A program made the translations under genes and the position numbers. The notes beneath the pieces were generated by a model. The model worked only from the letters and a program-made list of their open reading frames with translations. It searched no databases and was not told the DNA's origin. Shown piece by piece: positions 26,699-34,711 of a DNA stretch of 64,000 nucleotides (the stretch's first letter is position 1; every line of letters starts with the position of its first letter). The stretch comes from Chryseobacterium arachidis. Its GTDB lineage: Bacteria; Bacteroidota; Bacteroidia; Flavobacteriales; Weeksellaceae. The stretch spans positions 62,001 to 126,000 of the forward strand of contig NZ_FQUT01000012.1 in assembly GCF_900129245.1 (NCBI RefSeq). Direction: 5' to 3'.

Positions 26699-29600
26699 TT
26701 AGGAAATTGCTTTATGTCTGGGCAATCCAATTTCATGTTGTTGCGGATAAGGTGCACGGAAAGTCATGCTGACATCCTCCTTGATCCGCTGCTGCACTTC
26801 GTATTTCTTTTCCTCGTCATGGTAATAACGGGGATCTGCAATGAAAGGCATCTTCGCCATCTTACTGACAGTAACAGTAGGAAAGTTAAAATTTACTTCA
26901 ACATTACCCAATAACAAATAGCACCCCCCACCCTGAAAAGGATATTTTTCAAGACAGTCGGCAAAATGGGCCGTGTCAAAGTAATCACCATTTACATCAA
27001 TCCAGGTTCCAAAAAACATTGTCCCCCTATTGGTTGGAACGTGCTTTCTTGAAATGAGATACCCAAGCATCTTGACCTGCTTTTTATGGCACGAGGTCAG
27101 ATCCTTAGCCATTGTGCTACCCCTGTATTTGGTCCGTAAAAGATCAAAAGGTGTACACGATACCGGGAAACTGAGAATCTCGATTTCGTCAAAAGCATCC
27201 TCAAAGATATTACGCTTCAGCTCAGGAAACTTAAATTCTTTGATCGGCTCCTCAAAAAGCGTCTGTAATTTATCCTGAGGTTTACATTCTCCCAATAAGA
27301 GACGTGCCCTGATCAATAGCTCATTCTTCGGAACCCCTGTAAACCGGAAGGCCCCGATCAAAATAAAAGTCTGCAATGTCTCTATTCCAACAGGTATGCG
27401 CCTGATAAAGGCTTCCATCGACCTGAACTCTCCATTTTTCCTTCTTTCCTCGGGGATCAACCTTGCGATTTTAGTTTCAACGTTTTCCAACAGCATCAAA
27501 CCCAGATAAATGTCATTATCAAATATCGTCGTTTCATACTCGCTTTTGTTAACGCACGGATTAAGGATCTTACCTCCGGACATTTTTGCCTCATGCACGT
27601 AGACTTCCGTCCTGTAAAACCCACCCATATTGTTGATGGCAGAAACCATGAACTCTAATGGGTAGTACACTTTCAGGTATAAACTCTGGTAACTCTCCAC
27701 AGCATAAGATGCCGAATGTGCCTTGCAGAATGAATATCCTGCAAAAGATTCAATCTGCCGGTAGATTTCTTTGCTCAGTTCTTCAGGATGCCCCTGCTGC
27801 CTGCAAGATGCAAAAAAATCGTCCTTAACTTTCTGCAAAGCCGAAAGTGACCTACCTTTTCCGCTCATAGCCCTTCTGAGGATATCGCCATCGGCTGCAG
27901 ATAAACCACCATAATGCAGGGCAATTTTTATCACATCCTCCTGATAGACCATAATGCCGTAAGTTTCACCAAGCTGCTGTTCAAATACAGGATGGAAATA
28001 TTCAAACTTATCCGGATTGTTGTGCCGGAAAACATATTCAGTCATCATCCCGCTCTGTGCAACGCCCGGACGGATGATAGATGATGCGGCAACCAGCACC
28101 TTATAATTATCACATTTCAATTTCCGGAGCAAGCCCCGCATGGCGGGTGATTCAATATAAAAACAGCCGATGGTACTTCCCCTGCTCAAATACTCATTGC
28201 ATAATTTTTCATCTTTTGAGATCGTTGTGTCTTTGATGTTGACCTTGATACCGCGTTTCTCTTCCAAAAGCCTTACGGTATCATATATGGTTCCAAGACC
28301 ACGCTGGGAAAGGATATCAAATTTCTCAAATCCAATTTCTTCCGCAACGTGCATATCCCATTGAACGATCGGAAATCCCTTAGGTGGCATTTCCAAAGCG
28401 GTAAAATTTGTTAAAGGTTCTTCAGAAATAATAATTCCGCAGGAATGCATGCTCCGCTGGTTCGGAAACTTCTGCAGGAGCATTCCATATTTTTGTACCT
28501 GCTGAATTACTTTATCGCTAAAAACACGTTCGGGATTTTTGCTCAGGGTATCCAGTTCATCTTTTGGAAGTCCGAACGCTTTTCCTACTTCACGGATGAT
28601 TGACCGGTATTTGAATTCGACATTGGTTCCACAAAAGGCAACATAATCCTTTCCATAACGGTTAAAGATATAATCCAGGATAACATCCCTTTCCTGCCAA
28701 GACCAGTCGATATCAAAATCGGGCGGGCTCTTACGGTTCAGATTTAAAAACCGCTCAAAATAAAGATCTAGTTCAATTGGGCATATATCGGTAATGCCAA
28801 GGCAGTAAGCGACAATTGAATTGGCGCCACTCCCCCGTCCCACATGCATGAATCCCATGCTATTGCTGTATCTTATAATATCCCAGGTGATCAGGAAGTA
28901 ACCGCTAAAGTTAAGCTCATCTATAACCTTTAGCTCTTTTTCTACCCGTTCGGTAGCTCGTTGGTGTTTTCTGCCGTACCTTCTTTCAAGTCCTGCATAT
29001 GCTAATCTGGTGAGCAGTTTCAGGTCATCGGCTTTAGTACCTGTATAATGCTTTTTATTTCTTGGGGTTCCAGCCTGAAATTCAAAATTGCAATCTGCGA
29101 GAACCTTTTGTGTATTTTCAATAATCTGCGGATAATGTCGATATGTTTCTAAGATAGTTTCTGGAGATTCAAAATATTCTCCTTTTGTACAAACTTCATT
29201 TTCTGGCAACATGGAGAGCAATATATTATTATCGATTGCCCGCAAAATACGGTGCAGGTTATATTCTTTCTTTGTGCTGAATGTGATAGGGTGAAGAATG
29301 ACCATTTTCGAAATGAATTTTTTCAGGTTTGGCCTAATAAGCAGATTCAGCTCTTCTTTGCGTATGCCAATGAATTCATTTTCCTCCAGTTCTTCTGGAA
29401 AACAGTTTAATGAATAAATTACAAAGTTGTTTTTGAGATCAGGCTGTCTGGGAAGTTCAATGCCATCACAATTATAAGAAGTTAAGATTTTATTCACTTC
29501 CCCTAATCCAGCGAAATCTTTGGCAACAGTTATGTATAATAATTCGCTCTCATTCCTTACTTCAACCCCAACAATGGGCCGGATATTGTTCTCTTCACAT

Positions 29601-29749
29601 TTTCGCTTAAATTCGTAGATTCCAGTCACGGTATTAATATCTGTAAGAACAAGTTCTTTTATACCCAGGGCGAAAGCCTGGGAAACAAGATCGTCAATGG
29701 AAAGTGTTCCATATCGAAGGCTGTGATAAGAATGACAGTTCAGATACAT
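26699..29749 (-). CDS. dnaE2: DNA polymerase III alpha-like (DnaE2-type) polymerase
   Basis: At 1016 residues this is a shortened DnaE, the size of error-prone DnaE2 and below replicative DnaE. It has a PHP domain (residues 1-200), the catalytic palm with PDFDIDW (about 341-347, both aspartates kept), the finger motif ADGDILRRAMSGKG, and KAHSASYAVESYQS. The PHP site reads LTDINT where a metal-binding histidine (TDH) is normal, so that site is probably inactive. It follows dinB by 9 bases; together with the S24 repressor this is a mobile damage-inducible mutagenesis cassette. It would extend past damaged template in SOS-type synthesis. Confidence 0.92.
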   Translation of the reverse strand: MYLNCHSYHSLRYGTLSIDDLVSQAFALGIKELVLTDINTVTGIYEFKRKCEENNIRPIVGVEVRNESELLYITVAKDFAGLGEVNKILTSYNCDGIELPRQPDLKNNFVIYSLNCFPEELEENEFIGIRKEELNLLIRPNLKKFISKMVILHPITFSTKKEYNLHRILRAIDNNILLSMLPENEVCTKGEYFESPETILETYRHYPQIIENTQKVLADCNFEFQAGTPRNKKHYTGTKADDLKLLTRLAYAGLERRYGRKHQRATERVEKELKVIDELNFSGYFLITWDIIRYSNSMGFMHVGRGSGANSIVAYCLGITDICPIELDLYFERFLNLNRKSPPDFDIDWSWQERDVILDYIFNRYGKDYVAFCGTNVEFKYRSIIREVGKAFGLPKDELDTLSKNPERVFSDKVIQQVQKYGMLLQKFPNQRSMHSCGIIISEEPLTNFTALEMPPKGFPIVQWDMHVAEEIGFEKFDILSQRGLGTIYDTVRLLEEKRGIKVNIKDTTISKDEKLCNEYLSRGSTIGCFYIESPAMRGLLRKLKCDNYKVLVAASSIIRPGVAQSGMMTEYVFRHNNPDKFEYFHPVFEQQLGETYGIMVYQEDVIKIALHYGGLSAADGDILRRAMSGKGRSLSALQKVKDDFFASCRQQGHPEELSKEIYRQIESFAGYSFCKAHSASYAVESYQSLYLKVYYPLEFMVSAINNMGGFYRTEVYVHEAKMSGGKILNPCVNKSEYETTIFDNDIYLGLMLLENVETKIARLIPEERRKNGEFRSMEAFIRRIPVGIETLQTFILIGAFRFTGVPKNELLIRARLLLGECKPQDKLQTLFEEPIKEFKFPELKRNIFEDAFDEIEILSFPVSCTPFDLLRTKYRGSTMAKDLTSCHKKQVKMLGYLISRKHVPTNRGTMFFGTWIDVNGDYFDTAHFADCLEKYPFQGGGCYLLLGNVEVNFNFPTVTVSKMAKMPFIADPRYYHDEEKKYEVQQRIKEDVSMTFRAPYPQQHEIGLPRHKAIS

Positions 29750-29758
29750 AACAATACT

Positions 29759-30907
29759 TTAGCGTGAAAAATTAAACCCAACGGCCCTACCGACCGCATC
29801 TTTACCAAAACGGTTCTTGATATTATCCATAGCCTGATACAGGCTAATCAGCTGCGCACTGTCCTCAAACAGGCTCATCTGATAACTTCCGGGAACAAGA
29901 TCGGTAAGCCTGAGTCCTACCAGCCTCAATCGCATCCGTCTTGTATAAAGTTTATTAAAAAGGTCAAGCGCAACTCTCGCCAGCGTATGATCGGATGAGG
30001 TATAAGAAATTTTGCATTGCTTGGTTTCTGTATCAAAATTTGCGTATCTGATCTTGACTACTACGGTTGAGGTCAGCCATTTTTCACTGCGAAGCTGGTG
30101 GGCAAGCTGCTCAGCCATTCCGGAAAGTAAGCTTTTCACCTCAGCGACATCCATGGTATCGCTGCTAAATGTCCTTTCTTTGGAAATAGACTTTCGCTCG
30201 GAAAATGGAATAACGGGCGTATTATCAATCCCATTGGCTTTCTTCCACAGATCTACCCCATTTTTCCCGATCATCTGCTGCAATACCTCAACAGGCATTT
30301 CCGATAGCGTACCGATGGTTCTGATACCAACTCTTGAAAAAAGTTCAAATGTTGCTTTTCCGACCATGGGTATTTTTTTAATCGAGAGCGGATTAAGAAA
30401 GGATTGAACACCCACTGGCAATATTTCCCGGTGACCATGTGGCTTGGATTCCCCAGTACCGATTTTACTCACTGTCTTATTCACCGATAGTGCATAGCTG
30501 ATCGGTAGCCCCGTCTCCTTCTCGATCCTCGCGCCCAACTCATTTGTCCATTTATACGCACCAAAAAATCTGTCCATACCCGTAAGATCCAGGTAAAATT
30601 CATCTATAGATGCTTTTTCCATCAATGGAGCGCTCTCTTCAATGACCTCGGTAACCATATGGGACATTTTGGAATACAGCTCCATGTCTCCCTTCACAAC
30701 CCTTGCCTGTGGACAGAGACGGAGCGCCATTTTCATGGGCATGGCAGATCTTACTCCAAAAGTTCTCGCTTCATAACTGCAGGAAGAAACAACTCCCCGA
30801 TCCCCACCTCCAATAATCAGCGGAATCCCCTTAAGCTGGGAGTTTACCAACCTTTCGCATGATACAAAAAACGTATCCAGATCCATATGTACAATCGCAC
30901 GCTCCAT
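29759..30907 (-). CDS. dinB: DNA polymerase IV-type Y-family polymerase
   Basis: The 382-residue protein has the Y-family catalytic residues intact: MDLDTFF (Asp9, Asp11) and ASIDEFYLD (Asp102, Glu103). It is therefore an active translesion polymerase rather than a degenerate ImuB-type partner. The little-finger domain lies near 245-345, and QMSLF near residue 343 matches a beta-clamp-binding motif. The start codon is 80 bases from the divergent S24 repressor gene and the shared region has palindromic sites, implying direct repression. It is co-transcribed with the dnaE-like gene. Confidence 0.93.
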   Translation of the reverse strand: MERAIVHMDLDTFFVSCERLVNSQLKGIPLIIGGGDRGVVSSCSYEARTFGVRSAMPMKMALRLCPQARVVKGDMELYSKMSHMVTEVIEESAPLMEKASIDEFYLDLTGMDRFFGAYKWTNELGARIEKETGLPISYALSVNKTVSKIGTGESKPHGHREILPVGVQSFLNPLSIKKIPMVGKATFELFSRVGIRTIGTLSEMPVEVLQQMIGKNGVDLWKKANGIDNTPVIPFSERKSISKERTFSSDTMDVAEVKSLLSGMAEQLAHQLRSEKWLTSTVVVKIRYANFDTETKQCKISYTSSDHTLARVALDLFNKLYTRRMRLRLVGLRLTDLVPGSYQMSLFEDSAQLISLYQAMDNIKNRFGKDAVGRAVGFNFSR

Positions 30908-30940
30908 TTTTTTACTAAATTATTTAGCAAAATTGAGAAG

Positions 30941-30985
30941 ATTTGTCACAAATAACAGTACATTTGTTGTGAAAAATATTCACAA
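30941..30985. promoter_or_regulatory. Operator palindromes between dinB and repressor gene
   Basis: Three related inverted repeats fill the 79-base divergent gap. ATTTGT-C-ACAAAT covers 30941-30953, ACAAAT-N8-ATTTGT covers 30948-30967, and TTGTGAA-N5-TTCACAA covers 30967-30985, ending just before the repressor start. A TAnnTTTG promoter element (TACATTTG, 30959-30966) lies inside them, so repressor binding would block its own promoter and probably dinB too. Confidence 0.65.
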
Positions 30986-30986
30986 A

Positions 30987-31766
30987 ATGTCAGCACTCTC
31001 GATTTTAGCCCATAACATCACATATTTGCGGATGCAGATACCAAAAATGTCACAGCAAAAGTTCGCCGCTCAATTGTTTATCACAAGAGATGCCTACGCA
31101 AAATATGAAAACGGCAAAGTCAATCCCCCACTTGATGTGCTACTAGCGATCTCTAAATATTATCATATCAGTACTGATCTTCTAATGACCGTCGATCTGA
31201 GAAAATACAAGCTGGAAGAAATGCTCAATCTGCCCGATAACAGAATCTTGCTGCCGATAAAAACAGATGCTACCGGAGAAAACAAAATTGAGATTATCCC
31301 CTACAAAGCTTCAATGGGATATCTTGCGGGTTATGCCGATCCGGAATATATAGAAGGCCTGCAGACCATGTCGCTTCCATTTCTACGTAATGGAAAGTAC
31401 AGGGCATTTCCTGTTGAAGGAGATTCAATGCCCCCATACAAAGACGGTACTTTTATTATCGGTGAATATGTAGAAAGCATTGAGGTTTTAAAAGTTGGTA
31501 AAACACATTTACTTGTTACTAGAACAGGCTTTACATTTAAACGTATCGAAAGCGTTAATCTGAATTCGATAACAGTAAAATCAGATAATTCATTTTACGA
31601 TAATTACGAGATTCCATTTTCCGATGTTTGGGAAATCTGGCAATATGCTGGGAGTTTTTCTAAGCATGAACAACACTTGCTAAAATATAATGATGAAAAC
31701 ATAAAAAATGTATTATTACATTTAGTAGAAGAAGTATCTGCGCTTCAACAAATGATCATTAAATAG
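30987..31766 (+). CDS. LexA-like S24-family repressor with XRE HTH
   Basis: The ATG at 30987 gives 259 residues; the upstream frame overlaps the operators. An XRE-type helix-turn-helix lies at about 10-65 (MSQQKFAAQLFITRDAYAKY). The C-terminal S24 peptidase domain carries the candidate cleavage site LAGYAD (Ala114-Gly115), the catalytic serine in EGDSMPP (Ser147) and the lysine in FTFKRIE (Lys185). The Ser-Lys spacing of 38 is as in LexA. It should self-cleave on RecA activation and release dinB and the dnaE-like gene, which lie divergently. Confidence 0.92.
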   Translation: MSALSILAHNITYLRMQIPKMSQQKFAAQLFITRDAYAKYENGKVNPPLDVLLAISKYYHISTDLLMTVDLRKYKLEEMLNLPDNRILLPIKTDATGENKIEIIPYKASMGYLAGYADPEYIEGLQTMSLPFLRNGKYRAFPVEGDSMPPYKDGTFIIGEYVESIEVLKVGKTHLLVTRTGFTFKRIESVNLNSITVKSDNSFYDNYEIPFSDVWEIWQYAGSFSKHEQHLLKYNDENIKNVLLHLVEEVSALQQMIIK

Positions 31767-31782
31767 CCTATTATTAACTTAT

Positions 31783-32985
31783 CTATTTTTGATTTGTATT
31801 AAAATAAAACACATTATATCGAATTAGGCCTGTACCAGGCGTAAAGTTCCAACTGATTGGTATGTTTGTTTGAAGTAAGTTCATTGTAGGATATTGACCT
31901 GTAACCAAATCACTTTTAGAAAAAGGTTCATCAGTAAAAAAACCAAGGTCATCTATTTCTGAGTCAGTCGCCATTCCATTACTCCACGATTCTGAATATA
32001 GAAATTTACTTAAAGTAGACCAAAACTTAGACGTTAAATCTTTATGAGAGGAATTCTTCGAGAACGCATTACCTAAATAATTTTTCGATTCCTTATTCAA
32101 ATTTAGTAGTGCATAATTTAACAACATTTTATCCCTTGCACTTAATCTGTTAAAGTCAGATTTTTTATTCCCAAAATTATAAATGTAATCCGCATATATC
32201 AAATAATCTCGGCTTTGGGGAAAATACATTAGATAGTCTGTTAAAAGACCCAACTGGTTTAAATCAAATTCTGTTAGATCGAAATCGAAACCAGCAATAC
32301 TCCTATATGCTTCTGCAGGATAAGACCTAAACATAAGCTTTTTCTCAGAATGATTGTACTTCATTCCACCCTCTTTATATCGCTCTGGATTTGCAATAAT
32401 ATCTCGAATTCGTAACCACATCTTATGTTCCTGATCTTTGTTCTTTATTGAATTAATTAAATTTTCTTCAATTAGTCCAACAGCTTGAGCACGCCATGAT
32501 CTGTTCCATCTATCTGGAGCAGAAAGGCTTAATAAAACTTCCTCACTTGAAAAAGTAGATAATTTAAATCTAGCATCCAAATTGGAAAATCCTTTTTCTA
32601 ATGTAAAGAGATCAAATAAGGAAAAAATTGAAGCAACAGCAGCGACGTATTTTCCTACAGTGCCATTTGTTTTATAATGATCTATAAATTCAGCTACTCT
32701 TTTCTCTGCGTCAGCGGAAACAAGAAACTCTTCGCCATTTATTGATACTTTTGACTTGCGCGTTGAAGTTGCTTTTTTAGAACCAGATCTACTATTTCCA
32801 CCACCTCTAGCTTCAATTCTACCAGATAACTCAGGCCTTTCAATTTCTCTCCCCCCATATTCGGCTGAAACGTTAATAACTTGCATTTGATAGGTCTCTC
32901 TTGCCATTCCTCCATCATTTTGCGCAAAAGTAGAATTCGGAATTATTAATATTCCAATAATTATTTGAAGTAGGTTAATTTTCAT
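31783..32985 (-). CDS. Exported protein of unknown function
   Basis: This 400-residue protein has a signal peptide (MKINLLQIIIGILIIPNSTFAQ) and a mature part that starts with a low-complexity Gly/Arg/Ser stretch (about 55-75; GRIEARGGGNSRSG). The remainder is helix-rich and aromatic, with no domain I recognise. It is convergent with the repressor gene and divergent from the ECF sigma factor of module 2, from which it may share control. No partner on its own strand is close. Confidence 0.55.
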   Translation of the reverse strand: MKINLLQIIIGILIIPNSTFAQNDGGMARETYQMQVINVSAEYGGREIERPELSGRIEARGGGNSRSGSKKATSTRKSKVSINGEEFLVSADAEKRVAEFIDHYKTNGTVGKYVAAVASIFSLFDLFTLEKGFSNLDARFKLSTFSSEEVLLSLSAPDRWNRSWRAQAVGLIEENLINSIKNKDQEHKMWLRIRDIIANPERYKEGGMKYNHSEKKLMFRSYPAEAYRSIAGFDFDLTEFDLNQLGLLTDYLMYFPQSRDYLIYADYIYNFGNKKSDFNRLSARDKMLLNYALLNLNKESKNYLGNAFSKNSSHKDLTSKFWSTLSKFLYSESWSNGMATDSEIDDLGFFTDEPFSKSDLVTGQYPTMNLLQTNIPISWNFTPGTGLIRYNVFYFNTNQK

Positions 32986-33072
32986 GGCATAATATATTTC
33001 TGGTACATTGGTAATTAAATTACAAAAAAATGGTCAACATTCTTTTTGTTAATAGAAATAATTTAAAATATT

Positions 33073-33080
33073 TAAATTTG
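33073..33080 (+). promoter_or_regulatory. Probable -7 promoter element of module 2 sigma gene
   Basis: TAAATTTG exactly matches the Bacteroidota TAnnTTTG -7 element. A TTTG at 33045-33048 lies upstream, with a long 24-base spacer. Its last base is the G of a possible GTG start at 33080, so the ATG at 33110, about 25 bases on, is the better start for the sigma gene. Confidence 0.5.
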
Positions 33081-33109
33081 TGAATTACGATTTTCCCAAA
33101 AAATCTGGT

Positions 33110-33634
33110 ATGAGCCTCTTTTCTAACTATCCAAGCCTAGCCGATCGTATGTTTCAGGAGATTTATGAAACATACAAGAATCGTGTTTTTGCTGTAGTGG
33201 GTTCTAAGATTAGGGATAGAGATGATGTACTTGATATCATGCAAAACGTATTTTTTCATCTTTGGATCTACAGGGAATCGCTCACAAAGGAAAATTCCGA
33301 AAGCATCATCATAAAAACATGCAAACAGGAGATTTCAAATTTCATATCTCTACAAAAAAAGCAGCCCATTACCCAGGAATCAGCTCATATTAAATTATCG
33401 GACGAATCGGATGATATGCTGGAGGCAGCTCTTGAAAAAGAGGAACAATTAAATGCTGTACAGCTTAGCATGGAACTCCTCCCAATTTCGAGAAAGCAGA
33501 TTTTGACCCTGAACAAAATGGAAGGCATCACACAGGAAAAAATTGCTGATCAATTTGGCCTATCTAAAAAAGCCGTTGAAAAGCAAATTTCAAAGGCAGT
33601 GCAATTTCTGAGAAACCGTCACAAAAACTCTTAA
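33110..33634 (+). CDS. ECF RNA polymerase sigma factor
   Basis: The ATG at 33110 (MSLFSNYPSLADRMFQEIYE) gives 174 residues. Region 2 is YETYKNRVFAVVGSKIRDRD with DIMQNVFFHLW, and region 4 is LPISRKQILTLNKMEGITQEKIADQFGLSKKAVEKQ. This is the sigma partner of the FecR and SusC genes downstream and matches the sigma-FecR-SusCD order of module 1. A GTG at 33080 would add 10 residues but overlaps the promoter element. Confidence 0.92.
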   Translation: MSLFSNYPSLADRMFQEIYETYKNRVFAVVGSKIRDRDDVLDIMQNVFFHLWIYRESLTKENSESIIIKTCKQEISNFISLQKKQPITQESAHIKLSDESDDMLEAALEKEEQLNAVQLSMELLPISRKQILTLNKMEGITQEKIADQFGLSKKAVEKQISKAVQFLRNRHKNS

Positions 33635-33686
33635 ATTAAGTTAATATCAGTTAAATTTCGTTAATATTTCATGTTAAGGGGGGGGG
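33631..33686 (+). promoter_or_regulatory. Phased repeats and G9 tract upstream of FecR
   Basis: Four TTAA-starting units lie exactly 10 bases apart (33631, 33641, 33651, 33661), the first overlapping the sigma stop codon. They are followed by a run of nine G residues at 33678-33686. The 43-base remainder to the FecR start is AT-rich. Helical phasing suggests DNA bending or a multi-site operator, and the G tract is a candidate for slip-strand length change. Confidence 0.55.
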
Positions 33687-33728
33687 ATTTTTATGTTTTC
33701 CCGGTATACTTAATAAAGCCACCTTATT

Positions 33729-34565
33729 ATGAAACCACAAGATGACGATATAGAACCACTAACCGACCAGGAAGCAAAGCAGGTCTGGGAGCAACTTACT
33801 TCCCGAATAAAAGCACACGAAGAAAAAAAGAAAAAAAATAAAATCATCAAGCTAACTTCCATTATGGTGGCAGCGACCGTGCTTTTAATATTCAGCATTG
33901 TAGCGTATAGGAACATTTTTGTTCCGCAAGTTTATCAGGCGGATCGTCATGATTTATATATCACCTTAAAAGACGGTTCAAAAGTAACATTGCTTAAAGG
34001 GTCAAGCTTAACAATAGAAAAATCCTTCCCTGCCGAAACAAGAGATGTTTATCTTCAGGGAAATGCGATATTCAATGTGGCCAAATCCAAAGATCACCCT
34101 TTTATTGTCCACGCAGGAAATTATCAGGCTAAGGTCCTGGGAACAGTCTTTAAGGTTTTGCAAAAGGGATCAAATTTTAATATCGACCTCTATGAAGGAA
34201 AAGTCCAGGTCTCGCAGCGAGAAAAACCGCAGGAATCCTATATTATCACTCCCAATGAAACGTTCTCCAACCTCGGTGATAAAAATGTTGCCGTTATAGC
34301 CCCCACAGCACAAAACGCTAAAGATCCTGAAAACAAAACATTCAGCGCAAGCCTGGCATTCAAAGATTTCAATTTAAAAAAAGCGATTGCAATAGCTGAA
34401 CAGACCTATCATATCAAAATTATCTATCCTTCTGACAGGGATTCATCCAAGATATCAGTTCTCTCGCATAAAGAAACCGCAGAAGAATTTATTGAACGAA
34501 TTTCAATACCGTTAAACCTAAACATAAAAAAAATCAATGAAAACACATTTCAACTTCAGGAGTAG
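33729..34565 (+). CDS. FecR family regulator
   Basis: The 278-residue protein has a short cytoplasmic part, a membrane helix at about 39-57 (LTSIMVAATVLLIFSIVAY), a periplasmic FecR domain (DGSKVTLLKGSSLTIEK, GNAIFNVAKSKDHPFIVHAG) and a short C-terminal DUF4974-like region (NLKKAIAIAEQTYHIKI). It is about 110 residues shorter than the module 1 FecR, mostly at the N-terminus. It relays the receptor signal to the sigma factor 94 bases upstream. Confidence 0.92.
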   Translation: MKPQDDDIEPLTDQEAKQVWEQLTSRIKAHEEKKKKNKIIKLTSIMVAATVLLIFSIVAYRNIFVPQVYQADRHDLYITLKDGSKVTLLKGSSLTIEKSFPAETRDVYLQGNAIFNVAKSKDHPFIVHAGNYQAKVLGTVFKVLQKGSNFNIDLYEGKVQVSQREKPQESYIITPNETFSNLGDKNVAVIAPTAQNAKDPENKTFSASLAFKDFNLKKAIAIAEQTYHIKIIYPSDRDSSKISVLSHKETAEEFIERISIPLNLNIKKINENTFQLQE

Positions 34566-34633
34566 ACTTCGCTCCCTGATTACTGTGGACATGATCCCGG
34601 ACAATTAGAAAGTTGACGGTTGGAAAAAATAGA

Positions 34634-34653
34634 CCGACGGGGGCAACCGTCGG
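34634..34653 (+). promoter_or_regulatory. Hairpin between FecR and SusC genes, module 2
   Basis: Stem CCGACGG/CCGTCGG (34634-34640, 34647-34653) with a 6-base loop, extended by an outer GTTGGA/TCCAAC pairing (34619-34624, 34661-34666). No T-tract follows. It lies 59 bases before the SusC start and matches the position of the hairpin in module 1. Confidence 0.6.
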
Positions 34654-34711
34654 CCCGGTATCCAACTAATAAAACTTCTCGGAATTATTAATTTTAAATA
34701 CATGCAAAAAT

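Noticed and set aside
33080..33109. GTG start for the module 2 sigma factor
   Set aside because: The G of the codon is the last base of a perfect TAnnTTTG promoter element, which would leave no leader; the ATG at 33110 fits better.
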